Positions 24,873-34,531 of a stretch of DNA of 50,570 nucleotides are shown here, in pieces (position 1 is the stretch's first letter; every line of letters starts with the position of its first letter). Source of the DNA: Epulopiscium sp. Nele67-Bin004 (GTDB lineage Bacteria > Bacillota_A > Clostridia > Lachnospirales > Cellulosilyticaceae). Under the pieces are notes generated by a model. That model was given only the letters and a program-made list of their open reading frames with translations. It searched no databases and was not told the DNA's origin. The translations under genes were made by a program, and so were the position numbers. The stretch covers positions 1 through 50,570 of the forward strand of contig LNZQ01000088.1 of NCBI GenBank assembly GCA_002007315.1. The letters are read 5' to 3'.

Positions 24873-26254
24873 AAACGAATAATATTTCAAATTTGCTTGA
24901 TGATATAGATTTAGATGAGCTTTTGGCGATTGATATTGATGAGGAGGTTGATTTTATGGTGGATAAAAAGCGAATAATGGACATTGCAATTGAGGGGGTT
25001 TCGCCTACAAAGAAATTCAAGTTACCCAAAGTTAAACCTTGGCTTGTTGCTGCAAGTTTGCTACTTGTTGGCACAACGACAGTTGTTGCATCTGAAAGTG
25101 TCTTTAACTATTTTTCTGGTAACCTAACTGGTATTATGCAAAACAGCACAAACATAACAAATAGCATTACTAAAAATGGTATAACGTTTAGCGTTCAAGG
25201 TGCAATAAGCGATAACCACAATACGCTTGTTATAATAACAGCAAACAAAAAAGACGGCTCTATGTTTGACCCAAACAATATGGAGTTTGAATCTATTGAT
25301 ATTGTGCTTGACAAAGATTTTTCAACGGGTTATGCCTATGATAGAAAAATTTCTATATCAGAAGACAACAAAGAGCTTACGATATTAATGGATATACAAT
25401 TGGTACACAGCCGAGAAAGTGGTAGTATTGCAGATGCTATTAAAGGTATTAAATTTAGTAATTTTGGGACATCTCACTATACAACTAATAATTTTAACCT
25501 AGCTGAACTTATGGAACAAAACGCTCCAATTGTTGAAGAAATTGCAGGAATTAGCCTACAAGACTTGTCATATAACGCAAATGATAATACGATAGAGTTT
25601 GTAACCCAAATACCAAACGACTCTATACCTAGTTATCAGTTGATTGATAGTCGCACAGGCTATAGTTATGGAACAACAACAAATGCTGTTGATAGTGGCG
25701 ACAAAAATTATTGGTATCGTGCGATTTTATTTAGAGATGTTGATGAAGCAGATTTACCATATTTAACACTTGAATGTAGTGCTTATTATTTTATCTCTGA
25801 AATTGTTGGACTCTGGGAAATTGATATTGATTTAAATAGTGCAAGTAATGTTATTAATGTCCAAGGAGATACTTTTGATAATCGTTCTGGCTTAACTATT
25901 GACTATGTTGAAGTGTCACCATTTGGCATAAACATAAGAGCGAATTTTGACAGCTTTGGAGCAAACTATTTTCCAGACTCAAACTTTGAAATACCTACTC
26001 TTGACTGGGATATGCAGTTACAATTTGCTGACAAATCTATTATGGATATAGAATTTGTTCAATCAGGTGCATTTTATGATTATGAAAATCGAGGGTCGGA
26101 CACAACTATTGGTGACACTGGAATCCAAGGATATTTTGGCGACAATCCTAATGTATCAGAAATTTCTTTTGACGACGATTTCACTTATTCTATAATTGAT
26201 TTAAACGAAGTTGAGGCAATTTTAGTTGATAATGAGGTAATTTGGGCAAAATAA
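24869..26254 (+). CDS. DUF4179 membrane protein, probable anti-sigma factor
   Basis: A 461-residue protein: an acidic cytoplasmic N-terminus (about 1-55, including LLDDIDLDELLAIDIDEEVD), a single membrane segment (WLVAASLLLVGTTTVVAS, about 58-76) and a large extracellular domain with NGITFSVQGAISDNHNTLVI, the DUF4179 signature. In this family the N-terminus holds the sigma factor until the outside domain senses a signal. The extracellular part (about 380 residues) is long and its ligand is unknown. It overlaps the sigma gene by ATGA. A strong terminator follows. Confidence 0.86.
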   Translation: MKTNNISNLLDDIDLDELLAIDIDEEVDFMVDKKRIMDIAIEGVSPTKKFKLPKVKPWLVAASLLLVGTTTVVASESVFNYFSGNLTGIMQNSTNITNSITKNGITFSVQGAISDNHNTLVIITANKKDGSMFDPNNMEFESIDIVLDKDFSTGYAYDRKISISEDNKELTILMDIQLVHSRESGSIADAIKGIKFSNFGTSHYTTNNFNLAELMEQNAPIVEEIAGISLQDLSYNANDNTIEFVTQIPNDSIPSYQLIDSRTGYSYGTTTNAVDSGDKNYWYRAILFRDVDEADLPYLTLECSAYYFISEIVGLWEIDIDLNSASNVINVQGDTFDNRSGLTIDYVEVSPFGINIRANFDSFGANYFPDSNFEIPTLDWDMQLQFADKSIMDIEFVQSGAFYDYENRGSDTTIGDTGIQGYFGDNPNVSEISFDDDFTYSIIDLNEVEAILVDNEVIWAK

Positions 26255-26255
26255 T

Positions 26256-26293
26256 AAAAAGATTAACTGTCGTTGTTGGCAGTTAATCTTTTT
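26256..26293. terminator. bidirectional terminator after the sigma/anti-sigma operon
   Basis: AAAAAGATTAACTG (26256..26269) pairs perfectly with CAGTTAATCTTTTT (26280..26293). It serves the anti-sigma gene on the plus strand and the hsdS gene on the minus strand. Confidence 0.93.
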
Positions 26294-26300
26294 TTAGATT

Positions 26301-27596
26301 TCAAATTTGTCTTGCTTCTTCTAGGGGATTGTTTGTTCCTAGTTTGCCTCGAAATGCCCTAGCAAGTATCGATTTTTTCATAAGGTCGATTTGTTCTATT
26401 GAGTTGTATAAGTCGTATGCTTGTTGCTCGTTTGTTAGTAGCGTATCAAGTATACGAACAATTTCGGTTTGTTCGGCAAGTGTTGGTACAGGAATAGATA
26501 ACCCCGATAATCCTTTTCGACTTATTGTATTTTGTCCTGCTGAAGATACCATATTTGTAGATATATAATTTTTGTAGTCAGATGTTAAAGAAAAATATAC
26601 CATATATTTTGTTATAACTACGTCTGAATTATAAATTATTCTAATAAAGTGGTCACAAAATGTAAATGGAGTATCTTCTTGTATAATTATTTGTCTTGCT
26701 ACATTGCTCCTAGAACCGTTAACCCGTATCATTAACACACTATTTTGTAACAATCTAAATTTTTCTTGTTCAGCAGTTGATAAATTTATCATTCTTAAAT
26801 CATTGGTAAGTAATCCATTATCTCCAATATCAGCTAATCTTAAAACAACTGTCGGATAACCATCACCTGTTCTTTTTGAAATTCCATTTTGAGTTGAGGA
26901 AATAACCTCATTAAATTGCTTCTTTTCCCAACTATCAAAACTAACCCCATTCTCCTCACGCCATTTTGCAGTAAGTTCTCCCTTAAAAGCCCTATGAAAA
27001 ATCGCAAACTTTCTATTTTCAAATGACTCTATAGCAGTTTGTAAAATCCCCCTAGCTCGATCAAGCTTGCTAAATAGCGACTCAATAGTATCAACTATGC
27101 GTTGTTGCTCATCATTTGGAGGCAATGGAAACGGCATATTTTCTATATAACCATTTTTTAGATTATTAATATTTGTTCCATTAACTAATTCTCTAATCGT
27201 ATTTCTATATTGCAAAGTTTTAAAAAATAAGCCACAATATTTTTCATTAAATTCTTGATTCACTCTAACTACTGTTAAAAATGCCCCAAATGCTACGTTT
27301 TCCAAATCCTTATCACTTAGAACAGCCCTACCTATAACTGTTTTGCTTCCAGTTGAAGAAACAATAATAATATCATTTTTCTTTATATAGTGCTTACTTT
27401 GAATAATAGACTTGTCTACATACACATTATCTTCAAATATTATTGTATCTTCTGTTAAATTTCCCCCACGTAGTATTAAACAAGCATTGCTATTATTTTC
27501 AACTACTTGGTCTTTTTTATATGTGACTCCTCGATGAATTGTAACTATACTTCCTAATGTCGCCCAACTCCAATTTTCTGGTATTTCATATAGCAT
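26301..27596 (-). CDS. hsdS: type I restriction-modification specificity subunit HsdS (orphan)
   Basis: HsdS chooses the DNA target for a type I methyltransferase/nuclease complex. The 431-residue protein has two target-recognition domains: TRD1 from IPENWSWATLGSIVTIHRG and TRD2 beginning near SFDSWEKKQFNEVISSTQNG. Each is followed by a helical spacer (PPNDEQQRIVDTIESLFSKL and AEQTEIVRILDTLLTNEQQA). The start at 27596 has GGAGG upstream; a longer frame reaches 27653 without a site. No hsdM or hsdR gene is nearby, so it either serves a complex encoded elsewhere or is a relic. The neighbours are unrelated. Confidence 0.92.
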   Translation of the reverse strand: MLYEIPENWSWATLGSIVTIHRGVTYKKDQVVENNSNACLILRGGNLTEDTIIFEDNVYVDKSIIQSKHYIKKNDIIIVSSTGSKTVIGRAVLSDKDLENVAFGAFLTVVRVNQEFNEKYCGLFFKTLQYRNTIRELVNGTNINNLKNGYIENMPFPLPPNDEQQRIVDTIESLFSKLDRARGILQTAIESFENRKFAIFHRAFKGELTAKWREENGVSFDSWEKKQFNEVISSTQNGISKRTGDGYPTVVLRLADIGDNGLLTNDLRMINLSTAEQEKFRLLQNSVLMIRVNGSRSNVARQIIIQEDTPFTFCDHFIRIIYNSDVVITKYMVYFSLTSDYKNYISTNMVSSAGQNTISRKGLSGLSIPVPTLAEQTEIVRILDTLLTNEQQAYDLYNSIEQIDLMKKSILARAFRGKLGTNNPLEEARQI

Positions 27597-27766
27597 AAAA
27601 CTACCTCCATTAACTACTTTTATTAAAAAGTGTATCATTACTTTAGAATACAAGCAATAAATTTTTCTTTTTAGTTATCATAATACTAGCATTTATAATC
27701 CTAAACTATTATAATAATAAAGTAATTTGGATAAAATAACTAAAATTATAATAACGGAGGGTTTTT

Positions 27767-28246
27767 ATGAACAAAATCGAAAGCTTTACTGTAAATCATC
27801 TAAATTTGCCACGTGGTGTGTTTACATCACGTGTTGACTACACAGGTGGTCAGCCTATTACGACGTATGATATACGCATGAAGTCACCTAATATTGAACC
27901 TGTTATGAACACAGCCGAAATTCACACTATCGAACATCTAGGGGCAACATACTTACGAAACTTACCATCTTGGGCAAGAGAAATTATTTATTTTGGACCT
28001 ATGGGGTGTCGCACTGGATTTTATTTGATTGTTGGGGGGACAGCTCCAACGACAGCTATTGCAAAACTACTTGCTGATATGTTTGAGTTTATTGCAAACT
28101 TTAACGATGCAATTCCTGGGGCGTCTGCAAAAGAATGTGGTAATTATTTAGATATGAATTTGCCAATGGCTAGATATGAGGCACAAAAATTCCTTATGGA
28201 AATTCTTAACGACCCACAACCATTTAATTTATCTTATCCACAATAA
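27767..28246 (+). CDS. luxS: S-ribosylhomocysteine lyase LuxS
   Basis: LuxS splits S-ribosylhomocysteine into homocysteine and DPD, the precursor of autoinducer-2, as part of the activated methyl cycle. The 159-residue protein is full length. The metal ligands are in HTIEH (His53 and His57, with Glu56) and Cys124 in SAKECGNYLD. The catalytic Cys81 is in FGPMGCRTGFY. The start has ACGGAGGG upstream. It is transcribed alone, divergent from hsdS, and no Pfs gene is adjacent. Confidence 0.97.
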   Translation: MNKIESFTVNHLNLPRGVFTSRVDYTGGQPITTYDIRMKSPNIEPVMNTAEIHTIEHLGATYLRNLPSWAREIIYFGPMGCRTGFYLIVGGTAPTTAIAKLLADMFEFIANFNDAIPGASAKECGNYLDMNLPMARYEAQKFLMEILNDPQPFNLSYPQ

Positions 28247-28266
28247 TTATACTGGCATAAAAAATC

Positions 28267-28319
28267 AGGGCGACCGACGATCGCCCTACCCCTAATGTAC
28301 GGGCGGTCATTGGCCACCC
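28267..28319. repeat. compound palindromic element between luxS and the GT51 gene
   Basis: Two hairpins lie in tandem. AGGGCGA pairs with TCGCCCT (28267..28273 with 28281..28287). GGGCGGTCA then pairs with TGGCCACCC (28301..28319) with one mismatch and one wobble. The second is the same 19-base motif seen at 9774 and 49983. The last four residues and the TGA of the GT51 gene are encoded inside it. Confidence 0.75.
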
Positions 28320-28978
28320 TCAAATAAATATCCAACTTCATCTAATGCTTGCAACACTACAGCTTGTCTTTGCATAGCCAAAGCTGAATTTCCCGAATAC
28401 AAACTTGGTGCTTGCGGAAACCCTGCCAGGTATGCCGCCTCATCAACTGTTAAATGTTCAGATGATTTCCCAAAATAATAATAACTTGCTTCTTCTATCC
28501 CATAACAACCTTGTCCCAAATATATAACATTACAATACAACTCTAGTATTTCTGATTTACTATACACTCTTTCTATGTGAAATGCCATAAATAATTCTGC
28601 ACTTTTTCTCAAAAAAGTTTGATTGCTTGAGAAAAATATGTTCTTTGCGAGTTGTTGCGTTATGGTGCTACCGCCTTGTAATATTTGATTTGCAGACAAA
28701 TTTGTTAGTGCAGCACGTGCTATACTAACTATATCGATTCCCCCATGTGATAAAAACCGCCTATCTTCAACGGCTATTATCGAATTAAGAAAATGTGTGC
28801 TTATATCTTCGATATTTGTGTATCCTGGCTGTGATTGTATCTGATACATAGTTTCTCTAAGTGGCATATCTTCAAGCACAGCTTGATAATACTCATAGCC
28901 AAAATATCCAAGTATAAGAGCACCCGTTAATGTTACTAACAAACTTATCGCTAGCACCCATTTTATAACACGTTTCAT
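28307..28978 (-). CDS. monofunctional peptidoglycan glycosyltransferase (GT51)
   Basis: This enzyme polymerises lipid II into glycan strands outside the membrane. The 223-residue protein has one N-terminal membrane anchor (about 5-25) and a single GT51 domain. The catalytic Glu71 is in AVEDRRFLSHGG. Other motifs are GGSTITQQLAKNIFF, the ERVYSKSEILELYCN block and YYFGKSSEHLTVDEAA. No transpeptidase domain follows, so it is the MtgA-type single-domain form. The C-terminal FEGGQ is encoded by a palindromic repeat and may be a late addition. It is followed upstream by rel, 12 bases apart. Confidence 0.9.
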   Translation of the reverse strand: MKRVIKWVLAISLLVTLTGALILGYFGYEYYQAVLEDMPLRETMYQIQSQPGYTNIEDISTHFLNSIIAVEDRRFLSHGGIDIVSIARAALTNLSANQILQGGSTITQQLAKNIFFSSNQTFLRKSAELFMAFHIERVYSKSEILELYCNVIYLGQGCYGIEEASYYYFGKSSEHLTVDEAAYLAGFPQAPSLYSGNSALAMQRQAVVLQALDEVGYLFEGGQ

Positions 28979-28990
28979 TTTACACGCTCC

Positions 28991-31219
28991 TTACGATGAA
29001 ACTCTAAGCACCTCCACAACGTCAGACACATGACGAATTTTTCTAATAATTTCATCTAATTGGTACGTGTGACGTATTTCAATACTTACATTAAAAATAA
29101 CTTCATTTTTCTTAGTGGTTCGTGTATTTAGTGCCTTAATATCTAGTTTCATATCACTTATCACTTTTGAAATATCTACTACAAGACCTAACCTATCAAG
29201 TGCAATTACTTGGATATCTGTAATATATTTTTGTTCCTCTGTTTGAGGCATATCATACCACTTCGCACCGATAAGTCTATCTTTTTCATCTTCTGGCATA
29301 CTCTCCACGTTTACGCAGTCTGTACGGTGTATTGACACCCCACGTCCTCTAGTTATATAACCAATAATGTTATCACCTGGTAGAGGTCTGCAACATCTTG
29401 AGAACCTAACCGCAACATCTCCAACACCTTCAACAACTACGCCACTTTTGCTTTTTGCAAATTCTTCAACTTTAGCGTTAAGTGATTTTTTGTGTTCTTC
29501 CAATATATCTTCATCAGTTTTTACAGTTTTGTTGCGTTTCAAATTTTCGTCTATAAGCCTTTGTATAACTTGGCGTTCTTTTATGCTCCCGTACCCTATG
29601 CCAGCATAAACAGAATCCCAGTTTTTAAGACCATATCTTGTGTACACATGCTCAACACACTCTGGGTCAAGCAAGTTGCTCAGGGTGTAACCCCTATGCC
29701 TTGCACAAAGTTCAAGAGTTTCTTTGCCTTTGTGTATATCTTCTTCTTTAAATTGTTTTCTAAACCACTGGTTGATTTTATTTTTTGCTTGTGCAGTTTT
29801 TACTATTTTTAGCCAATCTCTACTTGGCCCTTTTGAACTATTTGAAGTCAAAATTTCTACTATATCACCATTTTTGATAGCATAGTCATAAGTTACAATT
29901 TTTTCGTTGACTTTAGCACCAACCATCTTATTTCCAACTCCACTATGGATATAATATGCAAAATCAATAGGTGTAGACCCTTGTGGTATTGTAAATAGTT
30001 CCCCTTTTGGAGAAAAAACATACACTTGATCATTATATATATCAAGGTCAACTTTTATAGCAGACATAAATTCTGAATTGTCGCTCATTTCTCGTTGCCA
30101 CTCCAAAATTTGTCTAAGCCACGCCAACTTCTCCTCTGACCTATCTTCTTTGCCATCTTCTTTTCCTGCTTTATATTTCCAGTGTGCCGCAATACCATAC
30201 TCCGCAGTACGATGCATTTCTTCAGTACGAATTTGCAGTTCAAACGGCATACCGTTAGGACCCATCAACGTTGTATGAAGCGACTGATACATATTAGGTT
30301 TTGGCATAGCAATAAAGTCTTTAAATCTACCTGGTATAGGCGTAAACGCATCATGGGCTACCCCTAAAACGCCATAACAGTCTTTTACACTTGCAACGAT
30401 AGCACGAACTGCAAACAAATCATAAATTTGATCTAAAGTTTTATCTTGACTTATCAATTTTTTATATATACTAAAAAAGTGTTTTGCACGCCCATCAACA
30501 CTTGCTTTTATCCCCACTTTATCAAGTTCTTCTTTTATACGCTTAACTATACTATCTATAGTTTCTGTACGTTCATCTTGACGCTGGTCAATTTGCTCTG
30601 CTAGTTCATAATACATGTCTGGTTCAAGATATCTTAGAGACAAGTCTTCAAGCTCTGCTTTAAGTTTACAAATCCCTAATCTATGTGCAATTGGAGCAAA
30701 AATATTTAACGTTTCTTCTGCTTTTTCAATTTGTTTGTGTGGTGGCATAAATTTTAGAGTTTGCATGTTGTGAAGTCTATCTGCAAGTTTAATTAGTACA
30801 ACTCTTATATCTTGAGCCATTGCAATAAACATTTTGCGATAATTTTCAGCTTGAATTTCTTCTTTTTGGTCTTGTTTGTTTGCCGATTGGTACTTGATTT
30901 GGCTAAGTTTAGTTACGCCCTCAACTAATAGTGCCACCTCATCATTAAACAAGTTAGCAATATCTTCTCTTGTATAATCCGTATCTTCAACGACGTCATG
31001 AAGTATACCCGCTGTAATCGATTCAATATCAAGCTCTAATTCTGCCAAAATATACGCCACTTGTAGAGGGTGTATAATGTACGGCTCTCCAGATTTTCGC
31101 AGTTGACCATCGTGTGCCTCATGGGCAAGTTTATACGCCCTCTCTATCATACTTAAATCGTTTGATGGGTGGTAAGATTTAACTTTTGTGATTAATTTTT
31201 CGAATAATTGTTGTGACAT
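28991..31219 (-). CDS. rel: (p)ppGpp synthetase/hydrolase of the Rel family
   Basis: The 742-residue bifunctional protein makes and degrades (p)ppGpp in the stringent response. The hydrolase domain keeps the His-Asp pair (GILHDVVEDT, about 71-80) and KLADRLHNMQTL. The synthetase domain includes PKPNMYQSLHTTLMG and FELQIRTEEMHRTAEYGIAA. A TGS domain (VFSPKGELFTIPQGSTPIDF), a zinc-finger-like RCCRPLPGDNI segment and a C-terminal ACT domain follow. AAGGGGGAC precedes the ATG. Upstream on the same strand lie apt and recJ, the usual clostridial order. Confidence 0.97.
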   Translation of the reverse strand: MSQQLFEKLITKVKSYHPSNDLSMIERAYKLAHEAHDGQLRKSGEPYIIHPLQVAYILAELELDIESITAGILHDVVEDTDYTREDIANLFNDEVALLVEGVTKLSQIKYQSANKQDQKEEIQAENYRKMFIAMAQDIRVVLIKLADRLHNMQTLKFMPPHKQIEKAEETLNIFAPIAHRLGICKLKAELEDLSLRYLEPDMYYELAEQIDQRQDERTETIDSIVKRIKEELDKVGIKASVDGRAKHFFSIYKKLISQDKTLDQIYDLFAVRAIVASVKDCYGVLGVAHDAFTPIPGRFKDFIAMPKPNMYQSLHTTLMGPNGMPFELQIRTEEMHRTAEYGIAAHWKYKAGKEDGKEDRSEEKLAWLRQILEWQREMSDNSEFMSAIKVDLDIYNDQVYVFSPKGELFTIPQGSTPIDFAYYIHSGVGNKMVGAKVNEKIVTYDYAIKNGDIVEILTSNSSKGPSRDWLKIVKTAQAKNKINQWFRKQFKEEDIHKGKETLELCARHRGYTLSNLLDPECVEHVYTRYGLKNWDSVYAGIGYGSIKERQVIQRLIDENLKRNKTVKTDEDILEEHKKSLNAKVEEFAKSKSGVVVEGVGDVAVRFSRCCRPLPGDNIIGYITRGRGVSIHRTDCVNVESMPEDEKDRLIGAKWYDMPQTEEQKYITDIQVIALDRLGLVVDISKVISDMKLDIKALNTRTTKKNEVIFNVSIEIRHTYQLDEIIRKIRHVSDVVEVLRVSS

Positions 31220-31274
31220 ATATAGTCCCCCTTATCAAATTTTTTATATTACTGTTAATAATATGTACTAGAAA

Positions 31275-31300
31275 GGCTATGAATAAATGTATTCATAACC
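31275..31300 (-). terminator. hairpin after apt
   Basis: GGTTATGAATA pairs with TATTCATAGCC (31290..31300 with 31275..31285, one wobble) around a four-base loop, followed by TTTCT. The T-run is poor, so it may be a partial terminator or an mRNA-stabilising hairpin between apt and rel. Confidence 0.5.
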
Positions 31301-31307
31301 TCCCTGA

Positions 31308-31814
31308 TTAATACTTTAACAATGATGTAGTTGGGATATCCCCTAAAACGGCTCTACCACCTAATTCTTCAAGCTCAATTAGATATAAAATTGCTACAAC
31401 TTCAGCCCCAAGTTTTTTTACAAGTTCTACAACAGCTTTAGTTGTTCCACCTGTTGCAAGCAAATCATCAACTATAATAACTTTTTGACCAGCCTTTATA
31501 GCATCAGTGTGCATTTCAAGTGTGTTGCTACCATATTCAAGGTCATAGCTTTCTGAAATCGTTTCATATGGAAGTTTTCCTGGCTTTCTAACTGGCACAA
31601 ATCCTTTTTTTAGGTTATAGGCAACAGGTACGCCGAAAATAAATCCACGTGATTCTGGACCTAGAACCATATCAAATTCTACATCTTTTACTGCGTCACA
31701 AAGTTGGTTAACTGCACTTTGTAAGCCATCTGCATCTTGTAGCAAAGTTGTAATATCTCTGAATAAAATTCCTTCTGATGGAAAATCTTTGATATCTCTA
31801 ATTAAATCTTTCAT
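31308..31814 (-). CDS. apt: adenine phosphoribosyltransferase
   Basis: Apt salvages adenine by joining it to PRPP to give AMP. The 168-residue protein is full length. The opening is LIRDIKDFPSEGILFRDIT. LGPESRGFIFGVPVAY and the KPGKLPYETIS loop line the substrate site. The PRPP-binding motif is VIIVDDLLATGGTTKA (about 112-127). AGAGAGG lies upstream of the ATG. It sits between recJ and rel on one strand, only 21 bases from recJ. Confidence 0.97.
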   Translation of the reverse strand: MKDLIRDIKDFPSEGILFRDITTLLQDADGLQSAVNQLCDAVKDVEFDMVLGPESRGFIFGVPVAYNLKKGFVPVRKPGKLPYETISESYDLEYGSNTLEMHTDAIKAGQKVIIVDDLLATGGTTKAVVELVKKLGAEVVAILYLIELEELGGRAVLGDIPTTSLLKY

Positions 31815-31835
31815 TGTTTTGTGTCCTCTCTTGAA

Positions 31836-33962
31836 TCAATTATTTGGTATGCATTGTTGTAATAACACAAATCGTTGTGAATTTTCAAGTGTAGTTTTTG
31901 GAGCTTGATTTATTTTGAAATACACCAAACTATCTTTTATTTTATAAGATATAAATTGCAACTCTGCAAATATATCTAAAATTTGCAAAAATTTATATTC
32001 TGTCATATTTTGTATTTTATTGAGTGATATAACTCCTCGACGATTATCTCTTAAATGTCTATATAATATTTTGCAGTCGTCATGAGTTGGTATCATTTGC
32101 AACAATTCGTTTGTACCACAAACATACGTTTTATTATTATAGCATATTTTAGGGTATTGTGTCCCGAAAGTATTAGAATTTTTTTCAGAATGTTGCTTCT
32201 CTAGTATTTCCTTTTCCGTGATAAAGTATTCAGTTGCACTTGATTTTTCTACTATTATCGGATTTTTTATGTTTTTATATAACTCCAAAAATCGCTTACT
32301 TTGACTTTCTACATCGTCTGTTGATTTAATCGCTTTGATGTGAAGTTGAATTTTAACTTTATTTTTCCACTCGTTTCTATCCAAAGTCCCTGCTATTACT
32401 ATGTTATCGCCTTTGGCAATATGATGAATATATTCGGCTTGTCCAAACCCAACTGTATCTACAACTTGAGCACCTTCACATATTGATATCTTTAGATGCG
32501 ACATATCTTTACCCATCGCCATAATTTCTTTTACTGTTCCCGAAACTTCAAGCTTTGGTGTCGGATTGCTCATTCCAAGTGGCTCAAGCTTTTCTAGTTC
32601 GTTGTATAACTCTAAATTTATGTCCAATATGTTTGCCACCGCATCTATTTTCATTTTAGGCGTTAAAATTTCTTGTGTAAGCTTATGTTCGTTTGAATTC
32701 ACAAATTCATTTCTAAACGTTTCAAAATTATGTTGTTCGATAGAAAGTCCCGCCGCCATATCGTGTCCACCAAATCGCAAAAGCAATCCTTTTTTATCTT
32801 CCTCAACTAGTGCATCAAACATACTAAACCCTGTTACACTGCGTGCAGAGCCTGTATATACACCGTCCTCAAGCGTGAATACTATCGTTGGTTTATAATA
32901 TTTTGAAACTATTTTAGATGCCACAATCCCAATGACACCATGGTGCCAGCCCTCGCCTGCAACGACGATAACATCTCTATCTAATAAATTGTTGTCAATA
33001 TAAGCTTCGGCTGCCAAAAAAATCTGTTTTTCCATTTCTTTTCTTGTTGTGTTTTCTTCGTCCAAAAATTTAGCTATCTCCTCTGCACGCACAGCGTCAG
33101 TACAAGTTAGCAATTCTACTCCAATTTTTGCATCACCAAGTCTACCAATAGCATTAATTCTAGGTGCAACTTGAAATCCTATTAAGCTTGCAGTAATTTT
33201 TGATTTACCTATGACGTCAAGAAGTGCCTTAACCCCTATATGCGTAGTATTTTCCATTTTCCTAAATCCAAGCCAAGTTAATGTGCGATTTTCGTCCACA
33301 AGTGGCACAAGGTCGGCAATTGTTCCAATAGCAACAATATCAAGATACTTCCAAATCGTATCCACAATATCAAGCTTCATTGCAATTGCTTGTATGAGTT
33401 TAAACGTGACGCCAACTCCCGCAAGCACTTCGCAAGGATATTGGCAATCTGGACGCTTTGGGTTAATTATACAATAAGCGTTTGGCAACACCTCTTGACA
33501 CTCGTGGTGGTCAGTTACGATAACGTCCAATTCTTTAACAGCCTCAATTTCTTTTACAGCTGCAATCCCTGTGTCAACTGTTATAACTAAACTTGAGGTT
33601 TTTGCAATATTTTTTAGTGCCGAAATATTTATACCATAGCCCTCAGAAATTCGGTCTGGTATATAATAATCTACCTGTATACCTAAACTTTTTAAAAACA
33701 TATATAAAATTGATGTACTTGTTATTCCATCAACGTCATAATCGCCATATATAGTTACGTGTTCCCCCTTATCTTTTGCTATTAAAATGCGTTCAACCGC
33801 AGTGCTCATATCGGCAAGCAAATAAGGGTCGTATAAATGTTTAATAGTTGGGGATAAAAATTTATCTTTGTCTAAAATATTTCTAGTATCTAATATATGC
33901 CCCAATATATCGGTCGTATCCTTTGTATTATCGGTAATCCATTCATATTTATTTGGTATCAA
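31836..33962 (-). CDS. recJ: single-stranded-DNA-specific exonuclease RecJ
   Basis: RecJ degrades single strands 5' to 3' during repair and recombination. The 708-residue protein contains the DHH core: IYGDYDVDGITSTSILY, the VITVDTGIAA and VTDHHECQ motifs, and the RIGDAKIG-like region AIGRLGDAKIGVE. The DHHA1 domain has LRFGGHDMAAGLSIE, followed by the OB fold (KMDMSHLK-like GKDMSHLKISICEG) and a longer, less conserved C-terminus, usual in clostridial RecJ. The start is TTG at 33962, placed 9 bases after AGGAGG. An ATG 23 codons upstream lacks a binding site. Confidence 0.95.
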   Translation of the reverse strand: MIPNKYEWITDNTKDTTDILGHILDTRNILDKDKFLSPTIKHLYDPYLLADMSTAVERILIAKDKGEHVTIYGDYDVDGITSTSILYMFLKSLGIQVDYYIPDRISEGYGINISALKNIAKTSSLVITVDTGIAAVKEIEAVKELDVIVTDHHECQEVLPNAYCIINPKRPDCQYPCEVLAGVGVTFKLIQAIAMKLDIVDTIWKYLDIVAIGTIADLVPLVDENRTLTWLGFRKMENTTHIGVKALLDVIGKSKITASLIGFQVAPRINAIGRLGDAKIGVELLTCTDAVRAEEIAKFLDEENTTRKEMEKQIFLAAEAYIDNNLLDRDVIVVAGEGWHHGVIGIVASKIVSKYYKPTIVFTLEDGVYTGSARSVTGFSMFDALVEEDKKGLLLRFGGHDMAAGLSIEQHNFETFRNEFVNSNEHKLTQEILTPKMKIDAVANILDINLELYNELEKLEPLGMSNPTPKLEVSGTVKEIMAMGKDMSHLKISICEGAQVVDTVGFGQAEYIHHIAKGDNIVIAGTLDRNEWKNKVKIQLHIKAIKSTDDVESQSKRFLELYKNIKNPIIVEKSSATEYFITEKEILEKQHSEKNSNTFGTQYPKICYNNKTYVCGTNELLQMIPTHDDCKILYRHLRDNRRGVISLNKIQNMTEYKFLQILDIFAELQFISYKIKDSLVYFKINQAPKTTLENSQRFVLLQQCIPNN

Positions 33963-34018
33963 AATTGTTTTCCTCCTAGTTTTATTTCCTATTATATCAT
34001 AATATTTTACTTTTACTC

Positions 34019-34047
34019 TATACAATTTCAAGGGTTAATGGTATAAT
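34019..34047 (+). promoter_or_regulatory. likely promoter of the S1-domain gene
   Basis: TATACA (34019..34024), a 17-base spacer and TATAAT (34042..34047). The -10 is perfect, and the -35 matches four of six consensus bases. It lies in the divergent gap between recJ and the S1 gene. Confidence 0.55.
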
Positions 34048-34081
34048 TGTATTGTTATTTACATTTTATAGGAGTGTTAGC

Positions 34082-34525
34082 ATGTCGGAAAAATTTCAAA
34101 CGGGTCAAATTATCGAAGGAACTGTAACAGGAGTTAAGCCATTTGGGGCTTTTGTTGCATTGGATGAGTCCACACAAGGTCTTGTTCACATCTCTCATAT
34201 CACGCATGGGTACTTAGAAAATATCGCCGATGCTATTGCAATTGGAGATAAAGTAAAGGTTAAGGTTTTATCTATTGATAGTGGAAACAAAAAAATATCA
34301 CTTTCAATTAAGGAGGCTATGCCAGCTCCACCAAAACCTGCAAAACCAGCGAAACCTCAAAACGCTGGGCAGCAACAACGCCCACCAAAAAGCAATAATA
34401 AACCTTATAACAACAATAAAAGGGAAACTGTTGCTCCTGTTGATGATTTCGAGTCATTGATGAAAGGCTTTCTCAAAGACTCTACAGAGCGTCAAACAGA
34501 TATTAACAAGCGTCTCAACCGTTAG
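34082..34525 (+). CDS. S1 RNA-binding domain protein (YugI/CvfD-like)
   Basis: A 147-residue protein with one S1 domain at the N-terminus (about 5-75: GQIIEGTVTGVKPFGAFVAL, GLVHISHITHGYLENI and KVKVLSIDSGNKKISLSIKE). A basic, Pro/Asn/Gln-rich linker (about 80-120) and a short acidic C-terminus follow. Related small S1 proteins (YugI, CvfD) associate with ribosomes and affect translation and stress survival. Start at 34082 with AGGAGTG upstream. The linker is likely disordered. It is followed by a terminator hairpin that is repeated after the toxin gene. Confidence 0.9.
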   Translation: MSEKFQTGQIIEGTVTGVKPFGAFVALDESTQGLVHISHITHGYLENIADAIAIGDKVKVKVLSIDSGNKKISLSIKEAMPAPPKPAKPAKPQNAGQQQRPPKSNNKPYNNNKRETVAPVDDFESLMKGFLKDSTERQTDINKRLNR

Positions 34526-34531
34526 TTCAGA

